64,000 bases of DNA from Pararge aegeria (GCF_905163445.1 NC_053197.1:14570001-14634000), one strand, 5' to 3'. Counted from the first letter of the stretch, positions 35,901 through 42,340 are shown. Notes: generated by a model not told the origin, from the letters alone. Made by a program: numbers and translations.

Positions 35901-38900
35901 TGATATTATTTCTAATAGACATTAATTTGAACATTAACACACTCAATAAAGTAGTTTAACAATAAATGGAACATCAAACCTCTAGAAAACATTCATACAG
36001 TCAAAGCAGTGTCTATTAAATATCAGGCCCCAATAAGTAACGGTTTTATGTTTACAAATAACTATTTGAATTTAAATCTTATATATTTAAGATATGTCTA
36101 TAATAAAACTATTCACTTTAACGATAAACTAAAACATAAATATCAATAGTTGCCAATTGTTGCCGACAGGTGGCGATTTGCGCCACCTGTCGGCAACAAT
36201 TGATTTGCGCCACCTGTCGGAATAAGAACTTACAACTTTTACGTTCAATTTAAAGTTATATATTCAATATACAATATTACCAAATTATTTCAATTGTATA
36301 CTATTTTTTCATATAACCAAACACCGCTAGTTCAACTGAGATCCTACAATATTATGACCTAAGAAGTCATCTCTCACTTAAGAAATCAAATCTTGGTAAT
36401 TTTGAGTAGACGAGACCGTTTGATGACATTGCCACCACCCCAATTAAAATAACAAATATATTTTCAGGTACTAGAAGACGCTAGAAAGAAGTACCCGGAC
36501 TATGAGTTTTTGGGTGACTCCTCCATAGCGAAGACTGCGGCAACCCATCGAAGATATACCCCGTTATCCCTAACCGGCTTGCTAGTTGATTTGCACATGT
36601 TGGCGATGTGCGACTACCTTGTTTGCACTTTCAGTAGCCAGGTGCGATAAACATTTGTTATTATACCTACTAATTTTATTTTAATTTTTAAACGTCAATT
36701 GTTTAAGCCTACACACGTCAATTGTTTAAGCCTACGCGAGGCTAGTGGGGTGGGAAATGCACTGTTGATATGTAATTTTAGCAGCCAGTATTAAAAATGA
36801 TTAAACTAAAGATGATTCTGAATGAATGAATGATGACAGAACCTCAAACTGATAGGTTTAATGTCTCTCGAAAAAAACAAGAAATACACAAAACAAATAG
36901 ATGAACAGGTTGTTCGTCAATAGACGATTAAACTCCACAAGAGTGACATTATTATATATACAAATGCATCCGCATTGTTGCTTGGTTGATATTGATTCCT
37001 AATATTATGAATGAATGAATACAATTTCATTGTACATGCACATAAACATATAGGAAAATTATAAATAAAAATTTAACAAAAAGTATACAATTTGGCGGCC
37101 TTATCGCTACATAGCGATCTCTTCAAAGCAACCAAAGGCGTAATGCACAGCTCAAGAAGAGAGCTACCTCTCTTCTGGTGGTGCATATAAATAAACTTAT
37201 ATATTTGCATATATACCTATATACATATAATAAACTTACAATATAATATATAGATACTGATAATTAATACCTATAGAATGAATATCAATAATACATAAAT
37301 ATATACAATATTGTCAAACCCCAAACAAAACAGAAGGGAATAGGCATGTTAAGGTTCCAAAAAATGAAGTTTTTTAAAAATAGTAATAGACTATGTCTCT
37401 CGGATTTCAAGATGCAAGGCATTCTAAAGCTTATGTATGAAGCGCAAATCATCTATCAGCTAATAATAATTATAAAAAAAAATGTTTCCGCCAGGTTGGA
37501 CGCGTGGCGTACGAAATGATGCAGACGAACCGCGTTGACGCGTCGGACAGCTTCTATTCGCTAGACGATATCTACTACTTTGGCGGACAGAACGCGCACG
37601 ACCGACGCGCCGTCATGCCTCACAATGCGGCAGTTTCTCAGGAGATATCGTTCCAGGTATATTACTAGTTCATTACTGCAGCGGCCATCAAAAGAGCCAT
37701 TGGTGGACGGACGTGTAAATACGTAAACCCATCCATGCCTAGTGGCCAAGGCTTGTATAGGACCTTTTATTTATTTTGTTTATATAAGGGGAACAAACAG
37801 TACTATTACATAAGAGTAATGCCGTATTTTTATATCAAATAATCCTCGTTGGTTTATTTGATATAAAAACACAAATTATTTATACATAAACGATAACATT
37901 AAACCGTCTAATTATGCGGGGAAATTAAAACCACGTAGTACTCAGGCACATTTTTTACTTTTTATTTTTATAAATACAATTACTTTAAAATCAATGACGA
38001 AAAACAAACAAAAATATTTTTTCCCGCGTTAAACTATTTTTTTACTCTCAAAAAACACCTTTCTATTCGCAAGCCAGTTTGAAATTTAACTAAAACCTTT
38101 GATAAGTTCTTCTTTGGTTGCCTTGTTTCGTATTCATTTTCAATTTACACGACAAATATGATTTTACTATGTAATTTATTTGGCCGCTTAATCACGACAG
38201 ATTTCTATACAACTCTGGTCGGGGCGTATTTGGCCAGTACAGCAATTTCAATTTATCTCAAAGAAGGTCAAGGTAATTTATGTCAAAATAATCCCAAATT
38301 TCCAAGCATGATTGATAAAAAAATATTCTTACACAGAATACTTGGGTTAATTTCTCCCACTTTCGGTCACTGGTAGAGATCTCATATAGAGATAAGTGTA
38401 TAATTATGTCACTTCCATTGGTTGATAGTAAATCAATAAATAAATAAATGAATGAATAAATAAATAATTAAATTTATGAATTAAAAAAATAAACGAACAC
38501 GCAAGCAAGCAAACAAACAAACAAACACAAACAGAAACATAAATACTATTTAAAACCAAGATAAAAACGTTTTTTCAGGTCGGTGACTTAATCGGCGTCG
38601 CTGGCAACCATTGGAACGGCTTCGGCCGCGGAACAAATAAGCGAACCAATTTGGTAAGTCTCAATAGTTATTGTAATCCGGCCGTAAAAAGAATCTTTCC
38701 TGACATCTGGCAGTTGGTCGTAAAAAACTACCAGTGCTAACGTACTAATGGGCTAATGCACTAAAAGAAAAAAAAAAAAGCATATATTTTTTTCATTTTT
38801 ATAAAATTAAATATAAATATAGAGCAAAATTATATATTATGCTGTTTGATGCGTAAATGCCGTAATTATTAAGACAGAGCGACTCTGCTCCAACCCTTGG

Positions 38901-39869
38901 TACCTTATCAAGTAAGGCAGTTTTAAGACATTTTGGGGTCTTACAAATAAACCTTGCATAACGTCGGAATAGTTAAGCAAAGTTTTCCGGACTAACATTT
39001 GAACGGTGCTTTCAGTTTCAAAGTGAAAAAGCAAGTGTGTTTTGCATGAATTAGGTATTAAAATACCTATACATAATGACGCTTTCTCCGTAAAGAAATA
39101 ATCATCACGTACAGCGTTTGGAATATTTATATTGTTAATTATTATCATTCTTTTTAGTTTATTGTTATTTAAATTTAAATGTGTTTCTTTGTATTTACAT
39201 AACTGTTTTTAATATAATTCGATTGAGATTATTTATATTAAAACAAGCGTACCTAACCTAACCCCCGTATAAATGAATATATTGAAGGTATTATTTTGAC
39301 ACCCATAATACACCTGTTGCCTGAGATAGATGGCTTTTTAGCGATAAGGCCGCCTATTGTACAACATAAGTTCAATGTGTCGTTTCATGTGTTTCTTGGT
39401 GTGCAATAAAGTATACTTGATTTTTTTTTACATTGTGGCTTAATCATTTTCATTCAATAACGTTTTATATAGAATATGTTTGTTTATAGTTCTAATTGAC
39501 GGACCAAGCAGATGGTCTAAACAGAGAAACACTTCACAGGGCATGCGAACAGCACATCCTGCAACATGCCGCCCTGTGACGAGCAATTTGAGGCGTAGGT
39601 GTTGAGCCTCATGTGACTGTAATTACACCACGCCCTTCAGACCGGTACACACCATTGCAGCAGAAATAAGCAGCAAAGATACCTAGTACTTCCCCGGACG
39701 AGCTCTGTCACTCCCGCCCTCCTACTTCTAAAAATTATTAACATGTATTTTTCTTTTCCAGAACGGCCTAATCCCCTGGTACAAGACGGCCGATCACCTG
39801 GTGCTTTACCCCTTCCCTGAGTACAAACACGTACCGCAGTATCCGGATACGCGACAAAAGGACTTATAG
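11218..39869 (+). CDS. FucT6: Alpha-(1,6)-fucosyltransferase (FUT8 family), 12 coding exons
   Basis: Golgi type II membrane enzyme that transfers fucose from GDP-fucose to the innermost GlcNAc of N-glycans (core fucosylation, family GT23). Exons: 11218-11354, 21853-21975, 22550-22762, 26707-26872, 31736-31922, 32735-32834, 33832-33969, 34519-34672, 36468-36641, 37495-37656, 38579-38653, 39762-39869. All junctions have GT donors and AG acceptors with compatible phases. The total is 1737 nt, 578 residues, close to the usual 575 of vertebrate FUT8. Domains: anchor 26-42; coiled-coil stem about 50-210; catalytic domain with HIRRTDKVGTEAAFH (357-371); SH3-like C-terminus about 510-570. Two adjacent ATGs (11218, 11221) follow an in-frame stop at 11188. 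A second pair at 11266/11269 would give a tail of 8-9 residues, as in vertebrates. The introns are long and full of transposons. Upstream non-coding exons could not be identified. Confidence 0.95.
11435..11700 (+). mobile_element. Interspersed repeat family E
   Basis: It contains 'gcaggacctgctccttgcat', 'gttgctctgtttataggcga' and 'ttggtccgtcaattattact'. Other copies lie at 14740-14940, 27895-28105, 39498-39690 (antisense), 48360-48530 and 62865-62935. It lies in FucT6 intron 1. It looks non-coding. Confidence 0.6.
11770..11903. mobile_element. hAT-like MITE (family 1), short subtype, old copy
   Basis: Left end 'cagtggcgtgcac'; right end degenerate 'gcaagccgctg'. Flanks 'atatctac' and 'acatctac' look like an eroded 8-bp duplication. 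It shares 'agggtaggcag' and 'cttttgtg' with 57756-57905. Confidence 0.6.
11905..13150. other. FucT6: Intron sequence without recognisable features
   Basis: AT-rich FucT6 intron 1 sequence. I see no exon with family similarity, no terminal repeats and no clear repeat copies. Confidence 0.5.
13155..13462. mobile_element. LINE-tail fragment carrying a family 1 MITE
   Basis: 13155-13282 matches the family L tail (antisense; 'aagctaggagggttcc'). At 13283-13462 an element starts 'gcggcgtgcat' and ends 'atgcacgccac', with the family 1 inner motif 'ctccagtacgagttataa' and its inverted partner 'ataactcgtactggag'. The TIR is eroded and no clean target duplication remains. Confidence 0.6.
14265..14565 (+). 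mobile_element. Helitron-like element
   Basis: Its 3' end 'agtcgcgggcaacagctag' closes with CTAG. The preceding 'ggcttagcgatactgaatac' is shared with the elements at 24165-24628 and 29905-30310. Confidence 0.6.
14740..14940 (+). mobile_element. Interspersed repeat family E, degenerate copy
   Basis: It contains 'ttccttgcatggcattcaaa', 'gtgttcctctgtttat' and 'ttggtccatcatttattact', weakly matching 11435-11700. Confidence 0.45.
16913..17955 (+). mobile_element. 5'-truncated non-LTR retrotransposon, second lineage
   Basis: The frame at 17081-17752 keeps 200 or so residues of the post-catalytic (thumb and connection) part of a reverse transcriptase: WQPHINYICEKLR, LSRLYILKYKLPYKTLR and IIGYGLSSYG. 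A 3' UTR and an A-run at about 17923-17953 follow. The palm domain with the catalytic Asp residues is absent. Its sequence style differs from the 2595-4343 element, so it is a separate lineage. It is a dead copy in FucT6 intron 1. The 16913-17080 part resembles SINE family B sequence and may not belong to it. Confidence 0.7.
18155..18355 (+). mobile_element. SINE family A, 3' part
   Basis: It contains 'cacttgcttcaacagtgaag', 'gggccagcgtggtgtatg' and 'tgttgtgggcctgatatgat'. Confidence 0.6.
18430..18870. other. GC-rich block of unknown origin
   Basis: This stretch of about 440 bp is visibly richer in G+C and CpG than all surrounding intron sequence (for example 'cacgcgggcgtaaggaccc' and 'cgtccggatgacgtcataaa'). 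I find no convincing frame, terminal repeat or match to another part of the window. It could be a remnant of a GC-rich retrotransposon or a retained regulatory segment. Confidence 0.4.
18886..19786 (-). mobile_element. Helitron-like fragments, antisense (probably two)
   Basis: 'ctagctactgcccgcgactt' at 18886 and 'gctagtattgctctcgttct' at about 19559 are both reverse complements of Helitron-type 3' ends. The right edge 'tttcgcatttataatattag' near 19755-19780 is the matching 5' end. Confidence 0.55.
20126..20385 (+). mobile_element. SINE family C, near full length
   Basis: The tRNA-like head has 'gactggcgcagttggcagcg' (A box) and 'gtgggttcgattcccac' (B box). The body has 'atgaatgtttttcagt' and the tail 'tggggctagatggcgatgtg'. 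Other copies lie at 28238-28460 and 51365-51575 (antisense). Confidence 0.75.
20389..20716 (+). mobile_element. Helitron-like element, adjacent to the SINE
   Basis: It starts 'gatattataagtgaaagtct' and ends 'agtcgcgggccgaagctcg', the 5' and 3' styles of lepidopteran non-autonomous Helitrons. The terminal CTAG is mutated. Confidence 0.5.
21100..21165. repeat. T-rich low-complexity tract
   Basis: Runs of T broken by 'tta' and 'attt'; likely decayed poly-T of an antisense retroelement. Confidence 0.7.
21283..21471 (-). pseudogene. Non-LTR endonuclease fragment
   Basis: The minus-strand frame encodes a short piece with GLVPVIDSIVQKSQILMFSE followed by TWLADN. This resembles the N-terminal part of LINE endonucleases, where an S/T-E-T-W-L block is typical. 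It is only 62 residues and isolated in FucT6 intron 1. The call is tentative. Confidence 0.5.
21853..21975 (+). CDS. FucT6: FucT6 exon 2: stem region
   Basis: Acceptor 'ttgtttcag', donor 'tcagg|gtatgt'. Encodes a Glu/Lys/Gln-rich helical stretch (FQERLKAVSMQLESLKQQH) with heptad-like Leu spacing, typical of the FUT8 stem coiled coil. An in-phase ATG at the start of a different frame is a decoy. Confidence 0.85.
22550..22762 (+). CDS. FucT6: FucT6 exon 3: stem region
   Basis: Acceptor 'tgtttgcag', donor 'gaagag|gtaagt'. Contains YENLRRRIYSNTKEIWYFV, the counterpart of the well-conserved R-R-R-I...K-E-x-W-x-F block of FUT8 stems, followed by an acidic helix. Confidence 0.95.
22828..23157 (+). 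pseudogene. RTE-type retrotransposon C-terminal remnant
   Basis: It encodes VAKLKWKWTGHLARRTNGRW, then GPKRNVGRPPTT and QAAQDRGVWNSLQKTYVQQW, the recognisable C-terminus of RTE-clade ORF proteins of arthropods. There is no catalytic part. It starts 65 bp after exon 3 of FucT6 and so lies in intron 3. It is followed immediately by an antisense family B SINE. Confidence 0.8.
23160..23370 (-). mobile_element. SINE family B, antisense
   Basis: It begins 'ataggtttctacgcgacatc' and includes 'aaattataaatttccaaaat', as at 5376-5645. The tRNA head is degenerate. Confidence 0.55.
24165..24628 (+). mobile_element. Helitron-like element, full copy
   Basis: It starts 'ctactaatattataaatgtg' and ends 'aatcgcgggcaatagctag' (CTAG terminus). 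An inverted copy of nearly the same length is at 29905-30310. At 24627 a second Helitron-like start ('taatattataaatccgaaag') follows directly, suggesting head-to-tail insertion. Confidence 0.7.
24700..24965. mobile_element. MITE family 3 copy
   Basis: It contains 'tttgctatactccgcgaaaa', the core 'tcctgaggatgctccggttt' and 'aagtaaggcttgcttctatc', paralleling 6690-6972 and 42920-43190. Confidence 0.6.
25350..25490 (+). mobile_element. SINE family B, 3' part
   Basis: It contains 'tgttccgatgcgatgtcacg', 'aacagggtagcccgctacc' and 'attgcagtcaagggctaac'. Confidence 0.5.
26707..26872 (+). CDS. FucT6: FucT6 exon 4: end of stem, start of catalytic domain
   Basis: Acceptor 'cttgtttcag', donor 'aataag|gtaag'. 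Contains LQNPSDCRDARK and ends ...VICNLNK, matching the family block with the first conserved catalytic-domain Cys residues. The exon's 3' end and adjoining intron start are followed by two decayed tandem copies (26938-27190). Confidence 0.95.
26816..27190 (+). repeat. FucT6: Three tandem copies of the FucT6 exon 4 end plus intron start
   Basis: Unit of about 122-130 bp. Copy 1 (26816-26937) is the real exon end and donor. Copy 2 (26938-27058) keeps 'cccttccgactgcagggatg' but has TAG in frame and 'agctaag' in place of the donor. Copy 3 (27059-27190) keeps 'agggatgctaggaaaatctg' and is frame-disrupted. The intron parts 'caaaacatctcc' and 'tgttatcctggtacttt' are also repeated. Confidence 0.85.
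27895..28105 (+). mobile_element. Interspersed repeat family E
   Basis: It contains 'gtttctgccgccaagcagta', 'gtaggacctgatccttgcat' and 'agtccgtcaattatagtag'. A shorter second start follows at about 28130-28195. Confidence 0.5.
28238..28460 (+). mobile_element. SINE family C
   Basis: The head 'gacggccgattgccgcagta' and 'gtgggttcgatttccac', and the tail 'ctttggggctagatggcgat', match 20126-20385. Confidence 0.7.
28690..29240 (-). mobile_element. SINE family A, antisense, interrupted by a MITE
   Basis: The left half (28690-28850) ends 'atctctcaggcatg'. The right half (29064-29240) resumes 'caggcatgcaggttcc' and runs to the tRNA-like head ('ggctgggctcgaacacgg'). The 213-bp insertion between them is a family 1 MITE. 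Confidence 0.7.
28851..29063. mobile_element. hAT-like MITE (family 1), long subtype
   Basis: Flanked by the 8-bp direct repeat 'caggcatg' at 28843-28850 and 29064-29071. The termini read 'ttggcgtgcatagaggg' and 'caatgcacgccagtg'. The internal arms 'ctccagtacgaga' and 'ctcgtactgga' are inverted. Confidence 0.8.
29451..29705 (+). mobile_element. SINE family A with an internal fold-back
   Basis: The tRNA-like head ('gatagcccagtggatagca'; 'gagttcgaatcccagc') and body are intact. At 29599-29640 the sequence folds on itself with 19-bp perfect arms and a 4-base loop. Confidence 0.75.
29905..30310 (-). mobile_element. Helitron-like element, antisense
   Basis: Reverse-complement counterpart of 24165-24628. 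It shares 'tgctgctgtccgctgaggtg', 'ctcccaaaggaaccgagctt' and 'gtgtacaaagtttcatgagg'. The 3' terminus is missing. Confidence 0.65.
30331..31105. repeat. Tandem duplication, two diverged units of about 330 bp
   Basis: Unit 1 is 30331-30650 and unit 2 is 30768-31105. Both contain 'ataatgaatttct', 'gaccttt', 'cgtgacaaacatgttgag' or its variant, and 'aacttatggatttc'. Unit 1 includes an inverted pair (30490-30505 with 30512-30527). Similar inverted sequence occurs at 54360-54420, so the unit probably derives from a foldback transposon. Confidence 0.65.
31435..31715 (-). mobile_element. SINE family A, antisense, with a nested LINE tail
   Basis: The tail side 'atcaacccattaccggccca' is at the left and the body 'aagcatgcaggtttcctc' at the right. 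An A/T-rich LINE-tail piece (31491-31564, with 'ggcctatcacaggcactt') is inserted within it. The copy ends about 20 bp before FucT6 exon 5. Confidence 0.7.
31736..31922 (+). CDS. FucT6: FucT6 exon 5: catalytic domain, N-terminal lobe
   Basis: Acceptor 'atgtttctag', donor 'ccag|gtgagg'. Begins with GCGFGCQLHHIVYC and continues ATERTLIL...GWRY, both hallmark FUT8 blocks. A family A SINE (31435-31715, antisense) ends about 20 bp before the acceptor. Confidence 0.95.
32735..32834 (+). CDS. FucT6: FucT6 exon 6: catalytic domain
   Basis: Acceptor 'tttatttacag', donor 'catag|gtaccc' (a weaker donor). Encodes YDAKVVSLPFIDS and FLPLAIPSDLAHR, matching the conserved V-V-x-L-P-x-x-D-S ... Y/F-L-P-L block. 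Confidence 0.9.
33078..33463 (+). mobile_element. MITE family 2 copy
   Basis: The left end 'acgtgtaaaagaaaaccga' and right end 'ttcagttacacgttgta' are inverted. The inner landmarks 'actgtctctgagactt' and 'gcgtaggtactatgcacgtg' are shared with 56877-57640. Confidence 0.65.
33487..33663. mobile_element. hAT-like MITE (family 1), best-preserved long copy
   Basis: 177 bp. The termini 'aagtggcgtgcatagaggg' and 'ccctctatgcacgccactg' form about 35-bp inverted repeats continuing through 'tatgcagatgatataaaat'. Exact 8-bp target duplication 'gaagtaat' at 33479-33486 and 33664-33671. An 8-bp duplication is a hallmark of hAT-superfamily insertion. Confidence 0.9.
33690..33782 (+). mobile_element. SINE family A 3' tail
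   Basis: It contains 'gagacccatgccctgtagtg' and ends in (ATG)n, about 50 bp before FucT6 exon 7. Confidence 0.6.
33832..33969 (+). CDS. FucT6: FucT6 exon 7: catalytic domain
   Basis: Acceptor 'atcgtttag', donor 'gtcgg|gtgaga'. Encodes FNGDPSSWWIGQMLKYIL, the family's G-D-P-x-x-W-W block, and ends ...FKTPIVG just before the nucleotide-sugar motif. Confidence 0.95.
34009..34440. repeat. Tandem repeat, unit about 177 bp, about 2.4 copies
   Basis: Copies begin at 34009, 34189 and 34363 with 'atgagctt...cactgcaaataa'. They share 'acattctgatttttgtt' and 'gagctaaataattgtaggca'. In FucT6 intron 7, between exons 7 and 8. Confidence 0.85.
34519..34672 (+). CDS. FucT6: FucT6 exon 8: GDP-fucose binding motif
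   Basis: Acceptor 'tcatttcag', donor 'tctaat|gtaagt'. Encodes HIRRTDKVGTEAAFH with the paired Arg (359, 360) equivalent to the essential Arg pair of vertebrate FUT8, and RRVYLATDD containing conserved acidic residues. Confidence 0.98.
34748..34963 (-). pseudogene. Copia-type Gag N-terminal fragment
   Basis: 71 codons. The opening MATNYLINVPKLKG and the W and F-L-V-L-E-G residues are as in Copia-family capsid proteins. The rest of gag, protease, integrase and RT are absent from the window. Confidence 0.7.
34748..35806 (-). mobile_element. Truncated Ty1/Copia-like LTR retrotransposon (gag start and probable leader/LTR)
   Basis: On the minus strand, ATG at 34961-34963 opens a Gag-like protein: YLINVPKLKGRDNYSEW, then FLVLEGM and KLIMTI. 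This matches the N-terminus of insect Copia Gag. After about 60 residues it breaks and stops at 34748. Sequence upstream of the ATG on the minus strand (to about 35806, where 'tgttcatttaatttcaaca' could be an LTR terminus) is likely leader and LTR. The LTR limits are a guess. Lies antisense in FucT6 intron 8. Confidence 0.6.
36154..36220. repeat. Perfect 22-bp inverted repeat plus a third partial copy
   Basis: Arm 36154-36175 pairs exactly with 36181-36202 around the loop 'atttg'. The loop and the next 13 bases (atttgcgccacctgtcgg) are repeated directly at 36203-36220. In FucT6 intron 8. Confidence 0.95.
36468..36641 (+). CDS. FucT6: FucT6 exon 9: catalytic domain core
   Basis: Acceptor 'atattttcag', donor 'agccag|gtgcga'. 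Encodes ARKKYPDYEF, then LLVDLHMLAMCDYLVCTFSSQ-like core (quoted parts: VDLHML, DYLVCTFSSQ), with the catalytic-site Asp and the C-T-F-S-S motif of GT23. Confidence 0.97.
37008..37215 (-). mobile_element. Non-LTR 3' tail with the AGCGATAAGGCCGCC hairpin, antisense
   Basis: The reverse complement of 37095-37118 reads agagatcgctatgtagcgat followed by aaggccgcc. The 6-bp stem is at 37103-37118. The minus-strand 3' end shows 'attcattcatt' repeats. Same tail family as 4590-4715. Confidence 0.7.
37495..37656 (+). CDS. FucT6: FucT6 exon 10: end of catalytic domain
   Basis: Acceptor 'ttccgccag', donor 'ttccag|gtatat'. Encodes VGRVAYEMMQ and SLDDIYYFGGQNAHD, the most recognisable C-terminal FUT8 motif, then a linker into the SH3-like domain. 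Confidence 0.97.
37827..37869. repeat. Inverted repeat, 16-bp perfect arms
   Basis: 37827-37842 (tttttatatcaaataa) pairs with 37854-37869 around an 11-base loop. AT-rich, 170 bp after FucT6 exon 10. Confidence 0.85.
38579..38653 (+). CDS. FucT6: FucT6 exon 11: SH3-like domain
   Basis: Acceptor 'gttttttcag', donor 'aatttg|gtaagt'. Encodes GDLIGVAGNHWNGFGRG, the characteristic FUT8 SH3 segment. Confidence 0.97.
39225..39425 (+). mobile_element. Non-LTR 3' tail (degenerate hairpin)
   Basis: 'agcgataaggccgcctattg' at about 39338 is followed by 'gtgtgcaataaagtatact' and a T-run. The 5' side of the stem is mutated. In FucT6 intron 11. Confidence 0.65.
39498..39690 (-). mobile_element. Interspersed repeat family E, antisense
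   Basis: 'gacggaccaagcagatggtc', 'gcatgcgaacagcacatcct' and 'acaccacgcccttcagaccg' are the reverse complement of the family seen at 11435-11700. It ends 70 bp before FucT6 exon 12. Confidence 0.6.
39762..39869 (+). CDS. FucT6: FucT6 exon 12: C-terminus and stop
   Basis: Acceptor 'tcttttccag'. Encodes NGLIPWYKTADHLVLYPFP and a short tail ending QKDL before TAG at 39867-39869. The tail is not a canonical KDEL retrieval signal. It is preceded by an antisense repeat (39498-39690). Confidence 0.95.
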   Translation, partial: NGLIPWYKTADHLVLYPFPEYKHVPQYPDTRQKDL

Positions 39870-39904
39870 ACGATTCTAGTAACAATTATACATTCATTGC
39901 CCGC

Positions 39905-40560
39905 TGTATAGGCCGCGTTCAAATTATACGTCGGTATAAAAAATATGATTATCCTTAAACCGGCCTAAATTCTTCTCATTCTAAGAAGAGACTTCAAAAC
40001 CATCAGAAATCGGTGATGGGTCAATAATAATAACACATATACTCTTTGGTCGCGTTCAAAATATACATCGTTGTAACACAATACTCGTTTGATACGTTCA
40101 AATTATTTATCGGTATAACTTATGATACTCATTTATTCCGTTTAAAATAATACAGCATACAAACATATAAATATTTTGGCTCGTTCAAATTATAAGTTTA
40201 TATTATACTCGTTTTTCGCGTTTAAAATTATACATTGGTATACAATTTTATACTCGTTGCGGTCAAATTATACATCGATATACAATATACTTGTTGGTCG
40301 CGTTAAAATAATTCATCGGTATACCATATTATACTCGTTTGTAGCGTTGAACTTATACATTACTATACAATATTATACTCTCTTTGTCGCAGTCAAATTA
40401 TACAACGGTATATAATATACTCGTTGGTCGCGTTCAAATTATACATCGGTATAGCATATTGAATCGTTTGTCGCGCTCAAATTTATACATCGGTATTAAC
40501 TCATTATATCCGTTTGTTGCATTCATTTTATACATCGGTAAAACATGATGATGATAGCAA
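39905..40560. repeat. Minisatellite, unit about 45-50 bp, about 12 diverged units
   Basis: Consensus elements 'gcgttcaaattatacatcgg', 'tatacaatattatactcgtt' and 'tgtcgc' recur from 40 bp after the FucT6 stop codon. The units vary in length and sequence, so the array is old. Probably transcribed as 3' UTR, since the first AATAAA is at 40571. Confidence 0.85.
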
Positions 40561-40570
40561 AATTAAAAAA

Positions 40571-40717
40571 AATAAAGCACTGATACTTTTTTATGTTATT
40601 TATTATTACCCTAACAATCTACGGGTGATTTCATCGATTAGAGAACTAGTTTTTATGACTTTATAGTCTGAGTATAATAATAATATCAAAATAAGTAATA
40701 TAAATAACATAAATAAA
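40571..40717 (+). promoter_or_regulatory. Two candidate FucT6 polyadenylation signals
   Basis: AATAAA occurs at 40571-40576 and again at 40712-40717, each followed by nearly the same sequence ('gcactgatactt' and 'gcatcaatactt'), as if the signal region had been duplicated. Transcripts ending here would carry the 39905-40560 minisatellite in the 3' UTR. Confidence 0.45.
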
Positions 40718-41100
40718 GCATCAATACTTTATTAATGTTATTTATTGTATACACTCCCTACCACTATATGGTGTTTTCATGTAATAGGGAAACAGTTTTT
40801 ATGATTATTATAACAAGGGTTTTCGTGATTTGAACGCGGTCTTATAGTCATAAATTATAAGCATAAGCTTAGCCGAATTACAAACGCTAGAATTTAGTTG
40901 TTAAAGGAATTTGTGATTTGTGATGTTTGAATATTAAGTTCAAATTAGCTTGCGTTGTACGTCTCTTGGTATGCACAAGCGATCAGTTGAGGCATTATTA
41001 ACTGGTTGATTCATAGAAATCTTAGTAACAATACGCTAGAAATGTTCTGTACTCGCGAACGAGACTCGGAGCACTCGAATTTCAACAAAACATTTGTAAA

Positions 41101-41425
41101 AAACCGGTGATAGCCTATCGAGTTGGAAAGGCCTTGGCTTCCTTTTTTTAGGTAACAGAGTTCGATCAACGGCACTTTCATATCATAACTTTTCGGAGTT
41201 ATGCGTGCGTTTTTTTTTAATTTAAGCAATACAAATATCACTCGCCTTAACGGCGTAGGAGAACATCGTGAGGAAACCTGCATGCCTGAGAGTTCTCATG
41301 ATGTTTTTAAATGCGTGTGAAGTCTACCAATACGCACTTGGCTGGACTAGTGGACTCCGGCCTAAACCCTCCTCATTCTGAAAAGAGACACGTGCTCTGT
41401 AGTGGACCGATAATGGGTTGATAAT
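41101..41425 (+). mobile_element. SINE family A, near full length
   Basis: The head 'ccggtgatagcctatcgag', body 'catcgtgaggaaacctgcat' and tail 'gtgctctgtagtggaccgat' are followed by the GAT-type run. Confidence 0.7.
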
Positions 41426-41569
41426 GATGACGACGATGATGACGACGACGACGATGATGACGACGACGACGATGATGATGACGACGACGACGATGATGAC
41501 GACGACGACGATGATGACGACGACGATGATGACGACGACGATGATGACGACGACGACGACGACGATGAT
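41424..41569. repeat. (GAC/GAT)n microsatellite
   Basis: About 145 bp of GAT and GAC triplets, expanded from the GAT tail of the preceding SINE. Blocks 'gatgatgacgacgacgac' are themselves repeated, giving a higher-order pattern. Confidence 0.95.
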
Positions 41570-42074
41570 TTGTAACAGTTAGCGACTTTATTGTAATTTT
41601 TAAACTACATTGCCTCTTCCGCGCTTAAACAACTAGTGTACGCGGTTGAGAAAAACAGAAATGTACGACAACCAGCGAATGCGCGTACGCATAGTGTTAC
41701 GGCCGCTGGGAGCCCTAGTTCGTCGACAAGTATTATATTTGCTTAATGGCATTTCTAGTGTGTTGTTATTAAGATTTATATGTTTTGATATGTACATATA
41801 CTAGTTAATATGTATATCGCTGGGAAACTGGACTAGTATAGACTTGCATATTATACTGTTTTAATGTATGATTGTGTGATAGATCCGATAGAAGAGTATC
41901 AGCGATTTTGTGAATTTTCTGTATGTATCAGGAAATCTTGGAAGAACTCATAATATTAACTACCTCCCTGGAGCTCCTGGATTCAATTGGGCAAAATAAA
42001 TTGAATTGTAAATTTTTCTAGTATGGTTTGTGGCTTTAGCTGTGGTTATCGACACGTACGAACCGCCAAGCGTT

Positions 42075-42340
42075 AAACGTTCTGCTAGAAACCGATAAGC
42101 CTAACCTAACAGATTAGCCCGCTGGCGTGCATAGAGGGTATTCAAATGATATAAAATCAAGAAATTCTCCAGTATGTTTTATAAAAACCAAAGGGTAGGC
42201 TTTTTATGACTCTTACTAGAGATTTTATTCATTTTGTATCATCTGCCCCCTCAGTGCATACTCTGTGTATACCCTGTATGCACGACACTGGACTGCATCA
42301 TCATTTGCCATCAGGCGAGAACATAGTCAAGGCGAATTTT
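42075..42340 (-). mobile_element. SINE family B fragment interrupted by a family 1 MITE
   Basis: The left flank 'agaaaccgataagcctaacc' and 'cagattagcccgct', and the right flank 'gactgcatcatcatttgcca', are family B pieces. The MITE spans 42121-42290 with termini 'ggcgtgcatagagggtat' and 'accctgtatgcacgacactg'. No exact target duplication can be read. Confidence 0.55.

Noticed and set aside
37561..37749. Minus-strand open frame
   Set aside because: Antisense shadow of FucT6 exon 10.
40176..40415. Open frame with repeated Tyr/Thr-Ile peptide
   Set aside because: A reading through the 3' UTR minisatellite; the units vary in length and break the frame elsewhere.
39905..40560. Possible CRISPR-like array
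   Set aside because: The units are contiguous diverged tandem repeats without constant repeats and unique spacers, in an insect genome.
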